From contig JBGTCV010000043.1 in NCBI GenBank assembly GCA_041748655.1, positions 62,001 to 126,000 of the forward strand: DNA of 64,000 nt. The letters run 5' to 3'. Each line of letters starts with the position of its first letter. Positions within the stretch are counted from its first letter, which is position 1. The notes beneath the pieces were generated by a model, which saw only the letters and a program-made list of their open reading frames with translations, ran no database searches and was not told the origin of the DNA. Below, piece after piece: positions 33,951 to 42,754 of the stretch. This DNA is from Leptofilum sp041748655. Lineage in GTDB: Bacteria > Chloroflexota > Anaerolineae > Promineifilales > Promineifilaceae. A program made the translations under genes and the position numbers.

Positions 33951-36181
33951 CCGAGTTAGAGCGCTGGGAAAGCAACAACGAGCAATACCTGGCGGCCGCG
34001 CTGGCCTGGCTGCGCCTGCGCCTGCGGCAGCAGATTGGTCCCGTATCGGCTCCGATGATCTCCACGGTGGTGGCCTCCCAACCCGTCGAACCTGTCCGCC
34101 GGTCGCCTTTCCAACGCCGGCCAACAACGCTTGCTAATACAGAACAACTGGCGCTGCCGCCCGCTTCGGCGGCGGTAACTGAGGAGCAAGTCGCGCAGGC
34201 GGCGGCCGCCCTGGAAGCCGCTGCGGCTGTCGAACCGCCACCCGCCCTGCTTATTTTGGCGCAGCGCTTTGGCCTGTCGCGCTTTGAGCGTGAGCTGCTG
34301 CTATTGTGTGCATCCGTGGAGCTAGACACGGGCAGCGCGGCTCTATGCGCCTGTGTTCAGGATGATCCGAACCGACCCTATCCCACCTTTGCCCTGGCGC
34401 TGTCCCTGTTTGCTGACCCGGCCTGGGATGTATTGTCCCCGGAACGGCCGTTGCGCTACTGGCGGCTCATCGAAATCAATCAGCCGGGGGCACAGCCGCT
34501 GACCACCAGCGCCTTGCGTCTTGACGAACGCATCTTGAACTACCTGAAAGGGCTGAATTACCTCGATGATCGGTTAGCGCCACTGCTGGTTCCCTTTGTC
34601 GGGACGACTGGCGCAGAGGAACTGCCACCCTCACAGGCAGCGGCCGTTTCCCTGGCCATTAATCATTTGCAGCAAGGCGCGGCCGTCGTGCAGTTGGTAG
34701 GGCCAGACCCTGTGAGCCAACAACTGGTAGCCCAGGTCGCCGCCGCCGCTCTGGGACTGCACCTGTATCGCCTGCCGGTAGAGCTGCTGCCGACTCAGGC
34801 GGCCGATTTGGAAACGCTGGCCCGCCTGTGGCAGCGTGAAAGCATTCTGCTGCCGGTGGCCCTTTACCTGGATGCCCAGGAAATAGACGGCCCGCCGCCA
34901 GAAGGTCAGACCGTGTCGGCCACATCCGCCCTACACCGCTTTCTGGGACGCAGCCAGGGGCACTTTTTTCTCGGTACCCGTGAAATCCAGCCCAATCTGG
35001 GCCCGGTCACTATTACGGTCGAAGTGGACAAGCCTACTCCCGCCGAGCAGCAGGCGATTTGGGCGGACGCTTTAGCCGGTGAGCAGTTGGCAGTGAGCGA
35101 TGAGCAGTTTGCCGTCGAAGGGCCGGCGCTGCTGGCCGGCCAGTTCAATTTGAACGGGATGACGATCCGGCAGATTGTCCGCCGCATCATAACTCAAAGC
35201 GCAGAGGATAGCGCTGAACCTTCATCCTTCATCCCTCATCCTTCATCCCTCATCCCTCAATTGTGGGATGCCTGCCTGCTCAGCGCCCGCCCGCGCCTGG
35301 ATTTACTGGCGCAGCGGCTGGACGCTAAAGCCACCTGGGATGACCTTGTCTTGCCCGAGGAAGAAACCACGCTGCTGCGCCAGATCGCCGAACAGGTACG
35401 GCAGCGCAGCCTGGTCTACGACGAGTGGGGTTTCCGGGCCAGGATGAACCGCGGGCTGGGCATCAACGCCCTCTTCGCTGGCGAGAGCGGCACCGGCAAG
35501 ACGATGGCCGCCGAGGTGATTGCCAACGAGCTGCGGCTGAACCTGTACCGTATTGATTTATCGGCCGTTGTCAGCAAATACATCGGCGAAACCGAAAAAA
35601 ACTTGCGCCGCCTGTTCGACGCCGCCGAAGATGGTGGCGCGATCCTCTTTTTTGACGAGGCCGATGCCCTGTTTGGCAAGCGCAGCGAGGTCAAGGACAG
35701 CCATGACCGCTACGCCAACATTGAGATCAACTATTTATTGCAGCGCATCGAAGCGTATCGCGGCCTGGCCATCCTGGCCACCAACATGAAAAGCGCCCTG
35801 GATACCGCCTTTATGCGCCGCCTGCGCTTCATCGTCAACTTCCCCTTCCCGGGCACGGCCGAGCGGCAGGCGATGTGGGCCAGGGTCTTCCCGCCGTCCA
35901 CACCGCTGGTGACAGACGACCTGCTGGCGGCGATGGCGCAGCAGGTGGAACGGGGTGAACTGGCCGAAGAAGTATTGACATCGTTGGCGCAGGAGAAGCT
36001 GGACGCGGCCCGGCTGGCCCGGCTGAATCTAACCGGCGGCAGCATTCACAACGTGGCCTTGAGCGCGGCCTTTCTGGCCGCCCACGCCGGTACGCCGGTG
36101 ACGATGTCCCTTGTTTTGGCGGCGGCCCGCGCCGAGTTTCGCAAGTTGGGACGGCCGTTGCGGGAGGCGGATTTTCAATGA
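33947..36181 (+). CDS. AAA+ ATPase of the injection system (Afp15/Pvc15 class)
   Basis: A 744-residue protein with two AAA-type modules. The N-terminal one is degenerate, without a clear Walker A. The C-terminal module has Walker A GESGTGKT at 512-519, Walker B AILFFDEADALFG near 565, a sensor ILATNMKSALDTAFMRRLRF near 605 and an arginine-finger region. ATPases of this class are in nearly every eCIS locus and are needed for assembly or effector loading. Between the modules a heptamer DNA repeat (35221) encodes PSSFIPHPSSLIP. The repeat has five 7-bp units, so gain or loss of one would cut off the active module. Overlaps both neighbours by four bases. Confidence 0.92.
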   Translation: MTELERWESNNEQYLAAALAWLRLRLRQQIGPVSAPMISTVVASQPVEPVRRSPFQRRPTTLANTEQLALPPASAAVTEEQVAQAAAALEAAAAVEPPPALLILAQRFGLSRFERELLLLCASVELDTGSAALCACVQDDPNRPYPTFALALSLFADPAWDVLSPERPLRYWRLIEINQPGAQPLTTSALRLDERILNYLKGLNYLDDRLAPLLVPFVGTTGAEELPPSQAAAVSLAINHLQQGAAVVQLVGPDPVSQQLVAQVAAAALGLHLYRLPVELLPTQAADLETLARLWQRESILLPVALYLDAQEIDGPPPEGQTVSATSALHRFLGRSQGHFFLGTREIQPNLGPVTITVEVDKPTPAEQQAIWADALAGEQLAVSDEQFAVEGPALLAGQFNLNGMTIRQIVRRIITQSAEDSAEPSSFIPHPSSLIPQLWDACLLSARPRLDLLAQRLDAKATWDDLVLPEEETTLLRQIAEQVRQRSLVYDEWGFRARMNRGLGINALFAGESGTGKTMAAEVIANELRLNLYRIDLSAVVSKYIGETEKNLRRLFDAAEDGGAILFFDEADALFGKRSEVKDSHDRYANIEINYLLQRIEAYRGLAILATNMKSALDTAFMRRLRFIVNFPFPGTAERQAMWARVFPPSTPLVTDDLLAAMAQQVERGELAEEVLTSLAQEKLDAARLARLNLTGGSIHNVALSAAFLAAHAGTPVTMSLVLAAARAEFRKLGRPLREADFQ
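35221..35255. repeat. Five tandem YTCATCC heptamers inside the ATPase gene
   Basis: TTCATCC, TTCATCC, CTCATCC, TTCATCC, CTCATCC in direct succession, then a partial CTCA. It lies in the linker between the two ATPase modules; length change by other than three units would shift the frame. Confidence 0.9.
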
Positions 36182-36444
36182 ACAACCTGAACGTGAATTT
36201 GCACATTGAGCGCCTGGTATTAGACGGGATCACACTTTCAGTACGCGAACGAGCGCTGTTGGGCACGGCCGTTACCACCGAACTCACCCGCCTGATCAGC
36301 GAAAGCGGCCTGCCCGCCGCTATGCCGGCCAATGGGACTGTGCCTTCCGTTCCGGCTGGAACCATTCAATTAGGCAGCAACAACAACCCGGCCCGGTTAG
36401 GCCAGCAAATTGCCCAGGCGGTGTATGGAGGAAACGGCCGATGA
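36178..36444 (+). CDS. Small eCIS protein (88 aa)
   Basis: Overlaps the ATPase stop and the first effector start by four bases each, so it is translated in between. The sequence starts NNLNVNLHIERLVLDGITLS, then a helix (ERALLGTAVTTELTRLI), a Gly/Pro/Ala linker and a final NPARLGQQIAQAVYGG helix. Small proteins with an HIERLVLDG-like start commonly precede effector genes in related loci and could act as adaptors for cargo; I know of no proven role. No membrane helix. Confidence 0.65.
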   Translation: MNNLNVNLHIERLVLDGITLSVRERALLGTAVTTELTRLISESGLPAAMPANGTVPSVPAGTIQLGSNNNPARLGQQIAQAVYGGNGR

Positions 36445-39400
36445 CTCAGCGAACAGCCATCCAGACGCCGCAGCAGGTGCAAACCACAACCACGCCTACC
36501 AGCGGCATACTCCAACGCCAATGCACCTGCGGTAACCACACCGTTGCCGGCGGCGAGTGCGCTGAGTGCCGCCAGAAGCAGTTGCAGCGCAAAGCCACTG
36601 GTCACACCAAACCTGAAGCTGTGCCCCCAATCGTTCCCGCGGTACTGCATTCGCCGGGACAGCGATTGGATGCCGGGACACAGGCCTTTAGGGAGCCACG
36701 CTTCGGCCGCGATTTCAGCCGGATTCCTACACATCCTCCTGCTGCCGGCGTGATACAGACGAAACTGGCGATCAACAAGCCAGGTGACGAATATGAGCAG
36801 GAAGCGGACCGGATTGCCGATCAGGTGATGGCCACGCCGGTACATCAACCGCTTAGCGGCGCGCCACCACGCATCCAGCGTTTCGCGGGGCAACCGACCG
36901 GGCAGATAGATGCGGCGCCCGCCAGCGTAGACCAGGCCCTGGCCAGTCCCGGCAGGCCGCTGGAGCCGGCGTTACGGCAGGACATGGAACAGCGCTTTGG
37001 CCACGACTTTTCCCGAGTGCGGGTGCATACCGATACAAGAGCAGCGGAATCGGCGCGGGCGGTGAATGCCCGAGCGTATACGGTGGGACGACATGTGGTC
37101 TTCGCGTCAGGGAAGTACGCGCCGCACACGCTGGACGGGAAACGGCTCCTCACCCATGAGCTGGCGCATACGCTCCAACAGCGGAACGCGCCCGCTGGCT
37201 CAACGCGGCTGCGGGTCACCGCTCCTAACGATTCACACGAGACCGAGGCCGACCGCATCACGCGCGATGTTAGCCGCGACGTCGCTCCCGAACGGTCCGC
37301 GCCCGGCGAGCGCGCCGCCCCCTTGAGCGTGGCGCCAACCGGCGCGCAGATCGCGCGCCAGCCGGCTGCGAACCCAGAGCCAGCCAACGCTGCCCCCGGC
37401 GGTACGCCGCATCAGAGGCTGGAGACCGCAATGAAACTATTACGCAAGTGGGGTTCAACGGATCGAACGATCACGTACCTGCACGAGCAGGGGATCCAGC
37501 TCGAGTTAAGGAGCGGGAGTGCATCCTTCTACGATCCCAATCCCAAGGCACGCAAGATCATCCTGAACGCCGACAGTTCGGGGGCGCAGATGGCCCAGGA
37601 TCTAGCCTTCGAGGCTCGCAAGATCCAAATCGACACTCGCAAGAAGGACATTCGCCGCGATCTTGGAATCAAAGCATACGAGAAGGAAATGTATCGAAGG
37701 GGTCAAGGTGTCGGCGATAGCTCGTTGTACGAGAAATACGAACCGAAGACTCATGAGGCGTACGTCGGGGACAAGCTCTCGACTGTCGCCGAAGCAGCCA
37801 GCGACGTAATCGAGTTCAACAGGGGCCTTCGCCGTCAGGGCCTGGCGACTGACCCGGCTCCGCTCGAGTCGGAGTACGACCTCGCTTACCACTTGGAATA
37901 CAACAAGCACTACGTCCGGAAACTGGTGGAGTCGGGAAGCACAAACGTCGCAGACAACTACGCCAACGAGAAGGGAAGCGCGGCGGGACGTCAGGCCGTG
38001 GCGGAGGCGATCACGAGCGACAAGCTACTGACCGGCGATACCCGTGAGAAATATGCAGACCAGTTCGGGAAAGAGTGGGAGGCGAAGCAAGCGGAACGGG
38101 CCAAGCAAGAGGAGGAGCTTGCCAAGGTCAGGGCCGAAGCCAAGATCGAGGCGGAACGTCAAGCCAAGATCGAGGCGGGTCGCAAAGCACTGGTCGAGCT
38201 CGTCAACGTCGTCGTTCCGAATAGTCCTCAGGCCGACAGCGTCATCCAGCTCGTCTACTTATTCACGGTCCAACACGGAGGAGCCCAGACGATGTTCCTC
38301 ATCGGCGCAGCCCGCGAAGGACTGGTGCGGCTGTTGGGCCGGTACGGGTTCAAGGACTTCGAGGAAGTTGGTTCGGCCGTAATGGAACGAGCGAGGCTCG
38401 AGTACGCGCTATTCAACTTTCTAGGGTTGACGCAGCCGCAGCGCAATAGACTGCGTAACCCGGATTTCGCGGATCTGTATGAGTACAGGCATTGGCAAGC
38501 GATCACTTACGAAGAGATACAAGCCAGGGAGAACCAGCCAGTGAACCTCAGGCTCCCTGACGGAACCCCTTTCCAAGGGACACGTGCGGAGTATCGCGAG
38601 GCATCGCATCGCAATGTTGTGAACCACGCGCTCGCGCAGCTCAATCAGATCAGAAGCGCCGGCCCGATCAGCTTGATTGGGCGTATCGTCTACGGCGAGA
38701 AGGGAGCGGCAATCGGTGGTCTTTTCGACGCTGTCTTGCCGGTCGCGTCGGGGATGAGAGCCCGCCAGGCAGTTCGCACTGAAATGAGCAAGTTGAGCTC
38801 CGGCGGGGGCGGCCCGGTGGGGCCCACGCCGCTCCAGCCCCCGGCGATCCGTGCACCCGCTCCGCCCCGGATCGCTGTGCCGAAGCCGGGCCGGCCTGCC
38901 CCCCCGCCTGCCGCACCCGGGCCTACCGTCGTAAAGCCTGCGCCGCCCGGAGCGCCAGGTCAGACAATTATTCCGCCGAAGCCCACGACGCCGCTGGCAC
39001 CAAGCCGCCCAATGCGTGCTCCTCCGGGCGGCGGTCCCCGAGCCGGGATGACCGGGACGGGGAAAACATCCATGCCGCATAGCCAGTCGACGCCGACGGT
39101 TGAGGTTCTGCCGCGCGGCACAGTGCCGATGGCGGACTTTGAGCCCGCTCCGGCCGGCCACTACATAGTGCGAAAACCGCCCAGTGCTGAAACACAACGG
39201 CAGGTCCTTGCGCGAGCGGGGCGAACAACAGACGGCCGTCTTAGAGACGCTAATACTGGTCGAGCGCTAGACGACGGCGAAGCTGTTTGGGGCCACGCGC
39301 CATATTATCAGTTTGCAAAAATGAGGGATATGGCAGAAAGGCTAGGGTGGACCCAAGCGCAATTTGATGCGTTCTTCGAAAACCCGGCGTTTTGGCAAAT

Positions 39401-39467
39401 TGAATACGGCCCTTCTAATTCCGGCCGAGTTTTTGACCGTATTCCCAGGCAGCGGCCGGTGCATTGA
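36441..39467 (+). CDS. DUF4157 effector with C-terminal GH-E-type nuclease domain
   Basis: A 1008-residue polymorphic-toxin-like protein. The N-terminus has a Cys/His cluster (residues 28-43: CTCGNH then CAEC). Next is a partial DUF4157 copy (~85-130, EADRIADQVM) and a full DUF4157 domain (~170-250) with HELAHT, His239-Glu240 and His243. A long helical middle (410-640) has an Arg/Glu/Lys-rich coiled coil, and 800-880 is Pro/Ala/Gly rich. The last ~110 residues match the GH-E nuclease fold (HNH/EndoVII superfamily): DANTGRALDDGEAVWGH (Gly951, His952) and FWQIEYGPSNSGR (Glu988). DUF4157 marks cargo of contractile injection systems. The gene almost lacks the ACGGCCGT motif. No immunity gene follows. 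Confidence 0.8.
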   Translation: MTQRTAIQTPQQVQTTTTPTSGILQRQCTCGNHTVAGGECAECRQKQLQRKATGHTKPEAVPPIVPAVLHSPGQRLDAGTQAFREPRFGRDFSRIPTHPPAAGVIQTKLAINKPGDEYEQEADRIADQVMATPVHQPLSGAPPRIQRFAGQPTGQIDAAPASVDQALASPGRPLEPALRQDMEQRFGHDFSRVRVHTDTRAAESARAVNARAYTVGRHVVFASGKYAPHTLDGKRLLTHELAHTLQQRNAPAGSTRLRVTAPNDSHETEADRITRDVSRDVAPERSAPGERAAPLSVAPTGAQIARQPAANPEPANAAPGGTPHQRLETAMKLLRKWGSTDRTITYLHEQGIQLELRSGSASFYDPNPKARKIILNADSSGAQMAQDLAFEARKIQIDTRKKDIRRDLGIKAYEKEMYRRGQGVGDSSLYEKYEPKTHEAYVGDKLSTVAEAASDVIEFNRGLRRQGLATDPAPLESEYDLAYHLEYNKHYVRKLVESGSTNVADNYANEKGSAAGRQAVAEAITSDKLLTGDTREKYADQFGKEWEAKQAERAKQEEELAKVRAEAKIEAERQAKIEAGRKALVELVNVVVPNSPQADSVIQLVYLFTVQHGGAQTMFLIGAAREGLVRLLGRYGFKDFEEVGSAVMERARLEYALFNFLGLTQPQRNRLRNPDFADLYEYRHWQAITYEEIQARENQPVNLRLPDGTPFQGTRAEYREASHRNVVNHALAQLNQIRSAGPISLIGRIVYGEKGAAIGGLFDAVLPVASGMRARQAVRTEMSKLSSGGGGPVGPTPLQPPAIRAPAPPRIAVPKPGRPAPPPAAPGPTVVKPAPPGAPGQTIIPPKPTTPLAPSRPMRAPPGGGPRAGMTGTGKTSMPHSQSTPTVEVLPRGTVPMADFEPAPAGHYIVRKPPSAETQRQVLARAGRTTDGRLRDANTGRALDDGEAVWGHAPYYQFAKMRDMAERLGWTQAQFDAFFENPAFWQIEYGPSNSGRVFDRIPRQRPVH

Positions 39468-39479
39468 TTTGCGGCCAGC

Positions 39480-39716
39480 CCGCGTAGGATGGATGGAGCG
39501 CAGCGAAACCCATCAATGGATGGCGGACGGATAGGATGGGTTTCGGCTATCACCTCTACCCATCCTACAATGGGTACACCGGGGTTGGTGGAAAAGGTAT
39601 CGATAACATGTTTGACCAATGGATTGCTAAATATGACGAATTACCGGCGTTACCGACTGAACGGAGGTTGCTATTTCTTCACGATAGTATTGGCGGGGCG
39701 GCGGCTAAGCTTTTGA
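39480..39716 (+). mobile_element. REP-like repeats with a RAYT transposase fragment
   Basis: Between effector genes, GTAGGATGGATGGAGCGCAG-type and GGATAGGATGGGTTTCGGC-type segments (39483-39590) form imperfect inverted copies ending CCCATCCTACAATGGGTA. They are typical of REP sequences. A 27-residue frame from ATG 39633 (MTNYRRYRLNGGCYFFTIV) matches the N-terminus of REP-associated tyrosine transposases and then stops, so only a fragment remains. Confidence 0.65.
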
Positions 39717-39838
39717 GCGTATTTTTTGGACAGACATAAACGGAGAGATTGAATATCTATGACGACACAGCCGAACTCTTTCGCCCGCCCGGCCCGCCTG
39801 GGGCGACGATCAACTCGAACGAAGTGAGAGATGACGCA

Positions 39839-41404
39839 ATGAGTAACCGACCCATAGCTCAACAACAGAAGATAGCCATCCCAGATTTCACACCGCTGAA
39901 TGGTGGCATCTTGCAGCGCAAATGTGCTTGCGGCCAGCACACGGTCGCTAGTGGTGAATGCGCCGAATGTCGTCAGAAACGGTTGGGCCTGCAGCGTAAG
40001 GTAGTGAACCAGAGCGCACCGCAAGCAGTGCCGCCTATTGTGCATGAGGTGCTGCGCGCTCCGGGACGGCCGCTTGACCCCGCCACCCGCGCCTACATGG
40101 AACCGCGCTTTGGGCGCGATTTCAGTCAGGTGCGGGTGCATACGGATACACGCGCTGCCGACTCGGCAGAGGCAGTCAATGCGCTGGCCTACACGGTGGG
40201 GCGGGATGTGGTTTTTGGGTCGGGGCAGTATGGGCCGGGGACGAGTTCAGGAAAGAGGTTGCTGGCGCATGAACTGGCTCATACAGTGCAGCAGAATGGG
40301 CAGAAGAATGCGCTCGTACGCGAAACGACGCAGTCCTATGAGCTGATGGAACAAGAAGCCGAAGCTGCTACACTCACCGTGCTGCAAGGTGGGATAGCTC
40401 ATCCGACGCTTCGCGTGCCCATTCAAATTGCACGCCAAGACCAAACCACAGTAACTCAAGCTCCTACGCCTGCGGCTACGCCCACCGCTGCCGCACCACA
40501 GCCCATGAAGCGTACCGAGTTCGACAGCATTATGAAGGGTCGCTATGGCGTGACGACTATTCGCACGGGAACGTTTCAGGAACAAGCGTTTGATGATATG
40601 AAACAAGACGAATGGAAGGCGTGGGATCCGGATTCGTCTCCAACGGTCTATAATTGGATTGTCGAAGCCTTTGTCAATTTTGAAAAAACGTTTGGTGGAT
40701 TACCACCCGTCAAAGAGATCATCTTTTTCGATACTAGATACCAGCGTGACAATCAGGGCAAGCCAGTCAAAGATCTCTTCACAGGCGCCAGCTATGGCTT
40801 GGGGCAATTGACGCTTTATCGTGCGGTGCAACAAAGTAATCGGATGTTTAACTTACAAGGCGTGCTAGAGTCGCCCACTTCCGAGCAAGCCACCAAGCGT
40901 AATATCACGCATGAACTGGGGCACGGCATCGCTGAGACCGCGCTTAACCAGCGAACGGACCAACCGCCGGGTGCGGACCCCAATTTGTTCAAAGAGTATC
41001 ACCATACTGTTGGCTGGACGCAGGATGTAAAACTCTATGACATTCAGGAAAAAGCCGTTCAAGATGCTTTTAAGAACAATACGCCGCCGCCCGCACAATT
41101 TCAGATTAAGCCTGAGAATGTGGATACGAAACCTTGGAAGGAACGCCCTCTCACCCGTTATATGGCAGATAACCCCGGCGAGGATTTTGCCGAAGCAATC
41201 ATGGCATATGTAAATGAACCAGAGCGGCTCCAAGCCCTTTCACCCACGCGTTATGATTTCATTCACAAGCGCAAGGCACGCTGGCTTGCGTCCGGTCAAC
41301 CCAAAATGAATATTTGGAAACGAATAAACCAAGGTGGCCCTGCCCGTACACTCAAACCGAGCCGTCGTCCTACAATTTGGGAACGCGTAAGGGGGGCACA
41401 ATAA
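39839..41404 (+). CDS. DUF4157 effector with C-terminal zinc metalloprotease domain
   Basis: A 521-residue protein. ATG 39839 is chosen because it matches the start-to-Cys-cluster distance of the two other DUF4157 proteins; an upstream TTG at 39749 is possible. Order: Cys/His cluster (CACGQH, CAEC) at ~29-45, the DUF4157 domain with RFGRDFSQVRVHTDTRAA and HELAH at 144-148, and a Thr/Pro/Ala linker near 205-222. The C-terminal domain has a second zinc motif HELGH at 358-362 and a downstream EDFAE at 448-452 that could give the third ligand, as in gluzincins. It likely cleaves a target protein after delivery. A degenerate N-terminal HELAH may serve trafficking only. Confidence 0.8.
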   Translation: MSNRPIAQQQKIAIPDFTPLNGGILQRKCACGQHTVASGECAECRQKRLGLQRKVVNQSAPQAVPPIVHEVLRAPGRPLDPATRAYMEPRFGRDFSQVRVHTDTRAADSAEAVNALAYTVGRDVVFGSGQYGPGTSSGKRLLAHELAHTVQQNGQKNALVRETTQSYELMEQEAEAATLTVLQGGIAHPTLRVPIQIARQDQTTVTQAPTPAATPTAAAPQPMKRTEFDSIMKGRYGVTTIRTGTFQEQAFDDMKQDEWKAWDPDSSPTVYNWIVEAFVNFEKTFGGLPPVKEIIFFDTRYQRDNQGKPVKDLFTGASYGLGQLTLYRAVQQSNRMFNLQGVLESPTSEQATKRNITHELGHGIAETALNQRTDQPPGADPNLFKEYHHTVGWTQDVKLYDIQEKAVQDAFKNNTPPPAQFQIKPENVDTKPWKERPLTRYMADNPGEDFAEAIMAYVNEPERLQALSPTRYDFIHKRKARWLASGQPKMNIWKRINQGGPARTLKPSRRPTIWERVRGAQ

Positions 41405-41409
41405 CCCTA

Positions 41410-41736
41410 ATGAATACACGATTGCCAACCCAGGTCAAAACTATATCGGCACCCTCCTTCACGCCTGTACAGATCAGCCTCCTGCAACGCCAATGCGCCT
41501 GCGGCCAACACACCGTGTCCGGTGGCGACTGCGCCGAATGCCGCCAGAAGCGGCTGAACTTTCAGCGCCGCTCTACAACCCAGGCCAAGCCTGCCAACGT
41601 GCCGGCCATCGTCCACGATGTGTTGCGCTCGCCGGGTCGTCCGCTCGACCCGGCTACCCGTGCCTTCATGGAACCCCGCTTCGGCCGTGACTTCAGCCAG
41701 GTGCGTGCATACATTGAAATAATGAGGGACTCATGA
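41410..41736 (+). CDS. Truncated DUF4157 N-terminal module (effector remnant)
   Basis: A 108-residue frame that keeps the start (MNTRLPTQVKTISAPSF), the Cys/His cluster (CACGQH, CAEC) and the first part of DUF4157 up to RFGRDFSQVR. It then departs from the family pattern (AYIEIMRDS) and stops. Its stop overlaps the start of the next structural gene (ATGA). The catalytic HExxH and any toxin domain are gone. It is very similar at DNA level to the second effector over the Cys cluster, so it may be the site where new effector C-termini enter or leave by recombination, or a simple deletion scar. Confidence 0.75.
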   Translation: MNTRLPTQVKTISAPSFTPVQISLLQRQCACGQHTVSGGDCAECRQKRLNFQRRSTTQAKPANVPAIVHDVLRSPGRPLDPATRAFMEPRFGRDFSQVRAYIEIMRDS

Positions 41737-42386
41737 CAACTTTTCCTGGTTCACCACGCCTGCTCAAAGGGGGCATCGTCCTGATTAACGCCGAAACCGG
41801 CGCGGTGCAGCGCATTATCGCCCTGCAATACAACCCGGACACGCTGACACGCAGCTTACAGATTAAAGGCGTCGGCGCGGAAGGTGGTGACCGGTCGGAG
41901 GCACTGCGGCTGAAAGGGCCGCCGACGGAAACCTTTAAGCTGGATGCCGAGATGGACGCCACGGATCAGTTGGAAACGGCCGACAAACAGGCAACCCAAC
42001 TCGGCCTCCACCCCCAACTGGCCGCCCTGGAAACCATCGTCTACCCCACCAGCAGCCAGTTACAGACCAACAACAGCCGCGCCGCTGCCGGTACGCTGGA
42101 AATTGCGCCCATGGAAACGCCGCTGACCCTCTTTATTTTTGGGGCCAAACGCATCTTGCCCGTGCGCCTGACGGAGTTCAGCATCACCGAGGAGGCGTTT
42201 GACGTAGCCCTGAACCCCATTCGCGCCAAAATAAGCCTGGGAATGCGCGTTTTAAGCGTGGATGACCTGGGCTTTAACCACAAAGGGGGCAATCTCTTTA
42301 TGCGTTACCTGCAAGATAAAGAGCAAATGGCCCGCTCAAGCGCCGGCGGCACGTTCGGCGCGCTGGGTATTGGAGGCATTTCATGA
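41733..42386 (+). CDS. CIS tube-adaptor protein (Afp7/Pvc7 N-terminal class)
   Basis: A 217-residue protein of the CIS_tube family. N-terminal LLKGGIVLINAETGAVQRIIALQYNPDTLTRSLQIKG and a middle PPTETFKLDAEMDATDQLE are typical of the domain that joins tube and hub. The C-terminal half contains ITEEAFDVALNPIRAKISLGMRVLSVDDL. In Photorhabdus and Serratia this domain is fused to LysM; here LysM is the next gene, overlapping by four bases. Thus a two-gene version of a usual fusion. Confidence 0.85.
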   Translation: MTTFPGSPRLLKGGIVLINAETGAVQRIIALQYNPDTLTRSLQIKGVGAEGGDRSEALRLKGPPTETFKLDAEMDATDQLETADKQATQLGLHPQLAALETIVYPTSSQLQTNNSRAAAGTLEIAPMETPLTLFIFGAKRILPVRLTEFSITEEAFDVALNPIRAKISLGMRVLSVDDLGFNHKGGNLFMRYLQDKEQMARSSAGGTFGALGIGGIS

Positions 42387-42754
42387 ACGATCCGAATCAG
42401 AGCTTACAGGCGTTGCTGCAGCCGGGCGGCCTAAAAAGCAGTCTGTTCCCGCCCACCAGCCGCTATCATGGCCTTGATTTGGCCATCATGGACGGGGACG
42501 GCGATCATCCCATCATCTACCTGCGCCGCCGCTTCCTGCCAGGGCCGGAGCGTTTTTCCCTATTGCAAGAGCATGAAGTCAGCGAAGGTGAGCGGCTGGA
42601 CAACATCACCGCCCACTACCTGGGTGACCCGGAACAGTTCTGGCGTGTCTGCGACGCCAACGCCGCCATGCGCCCTGAAGCGTTGACAGAAACAATCGGC
42701 CGTCGGCTAAAGATTACCTTACCCGAGGGAATTCCGGGGGCGCCAAATGCTTAA
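42383..42754 (+). CDS. LysM domain protein of the baseplate
   Basis: A 123-residue protein with a variable N-terminal part (to ~65) and a LysM-type domain at ~68-115 (HEVSEGERLDNITAHYLGDPEQFWRVCDANAAM, ending RRLKITLPEG). In related systems this is the C-terminal half of the tube-adaptor and stabilises the baseplate hub. It overlaps its neighbours by four and eight bases, supporting tight coupling in the operon. No secretion signal. Confidence 0.85.
   Translation: MNDPNQSLQALLQPGGLKSSLFPPTSRYHGLDLAIMDGDGDHPIIYLRRRFLPGPERFSLLQEHEVSEGERLDNITAHYLGDPEQFWRVCDANAAMRPEALTETIGRRLKITLPEGIPGAPNA

Noticed and set aside
39536..39739. 67-residue frame after the nuclease effector as an immunity protein
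   Set aside because: It overlaps REP-like repeats and a RAYT fragment in another frame, lacks a ribosome-binding site and does not look like a conserved protein.
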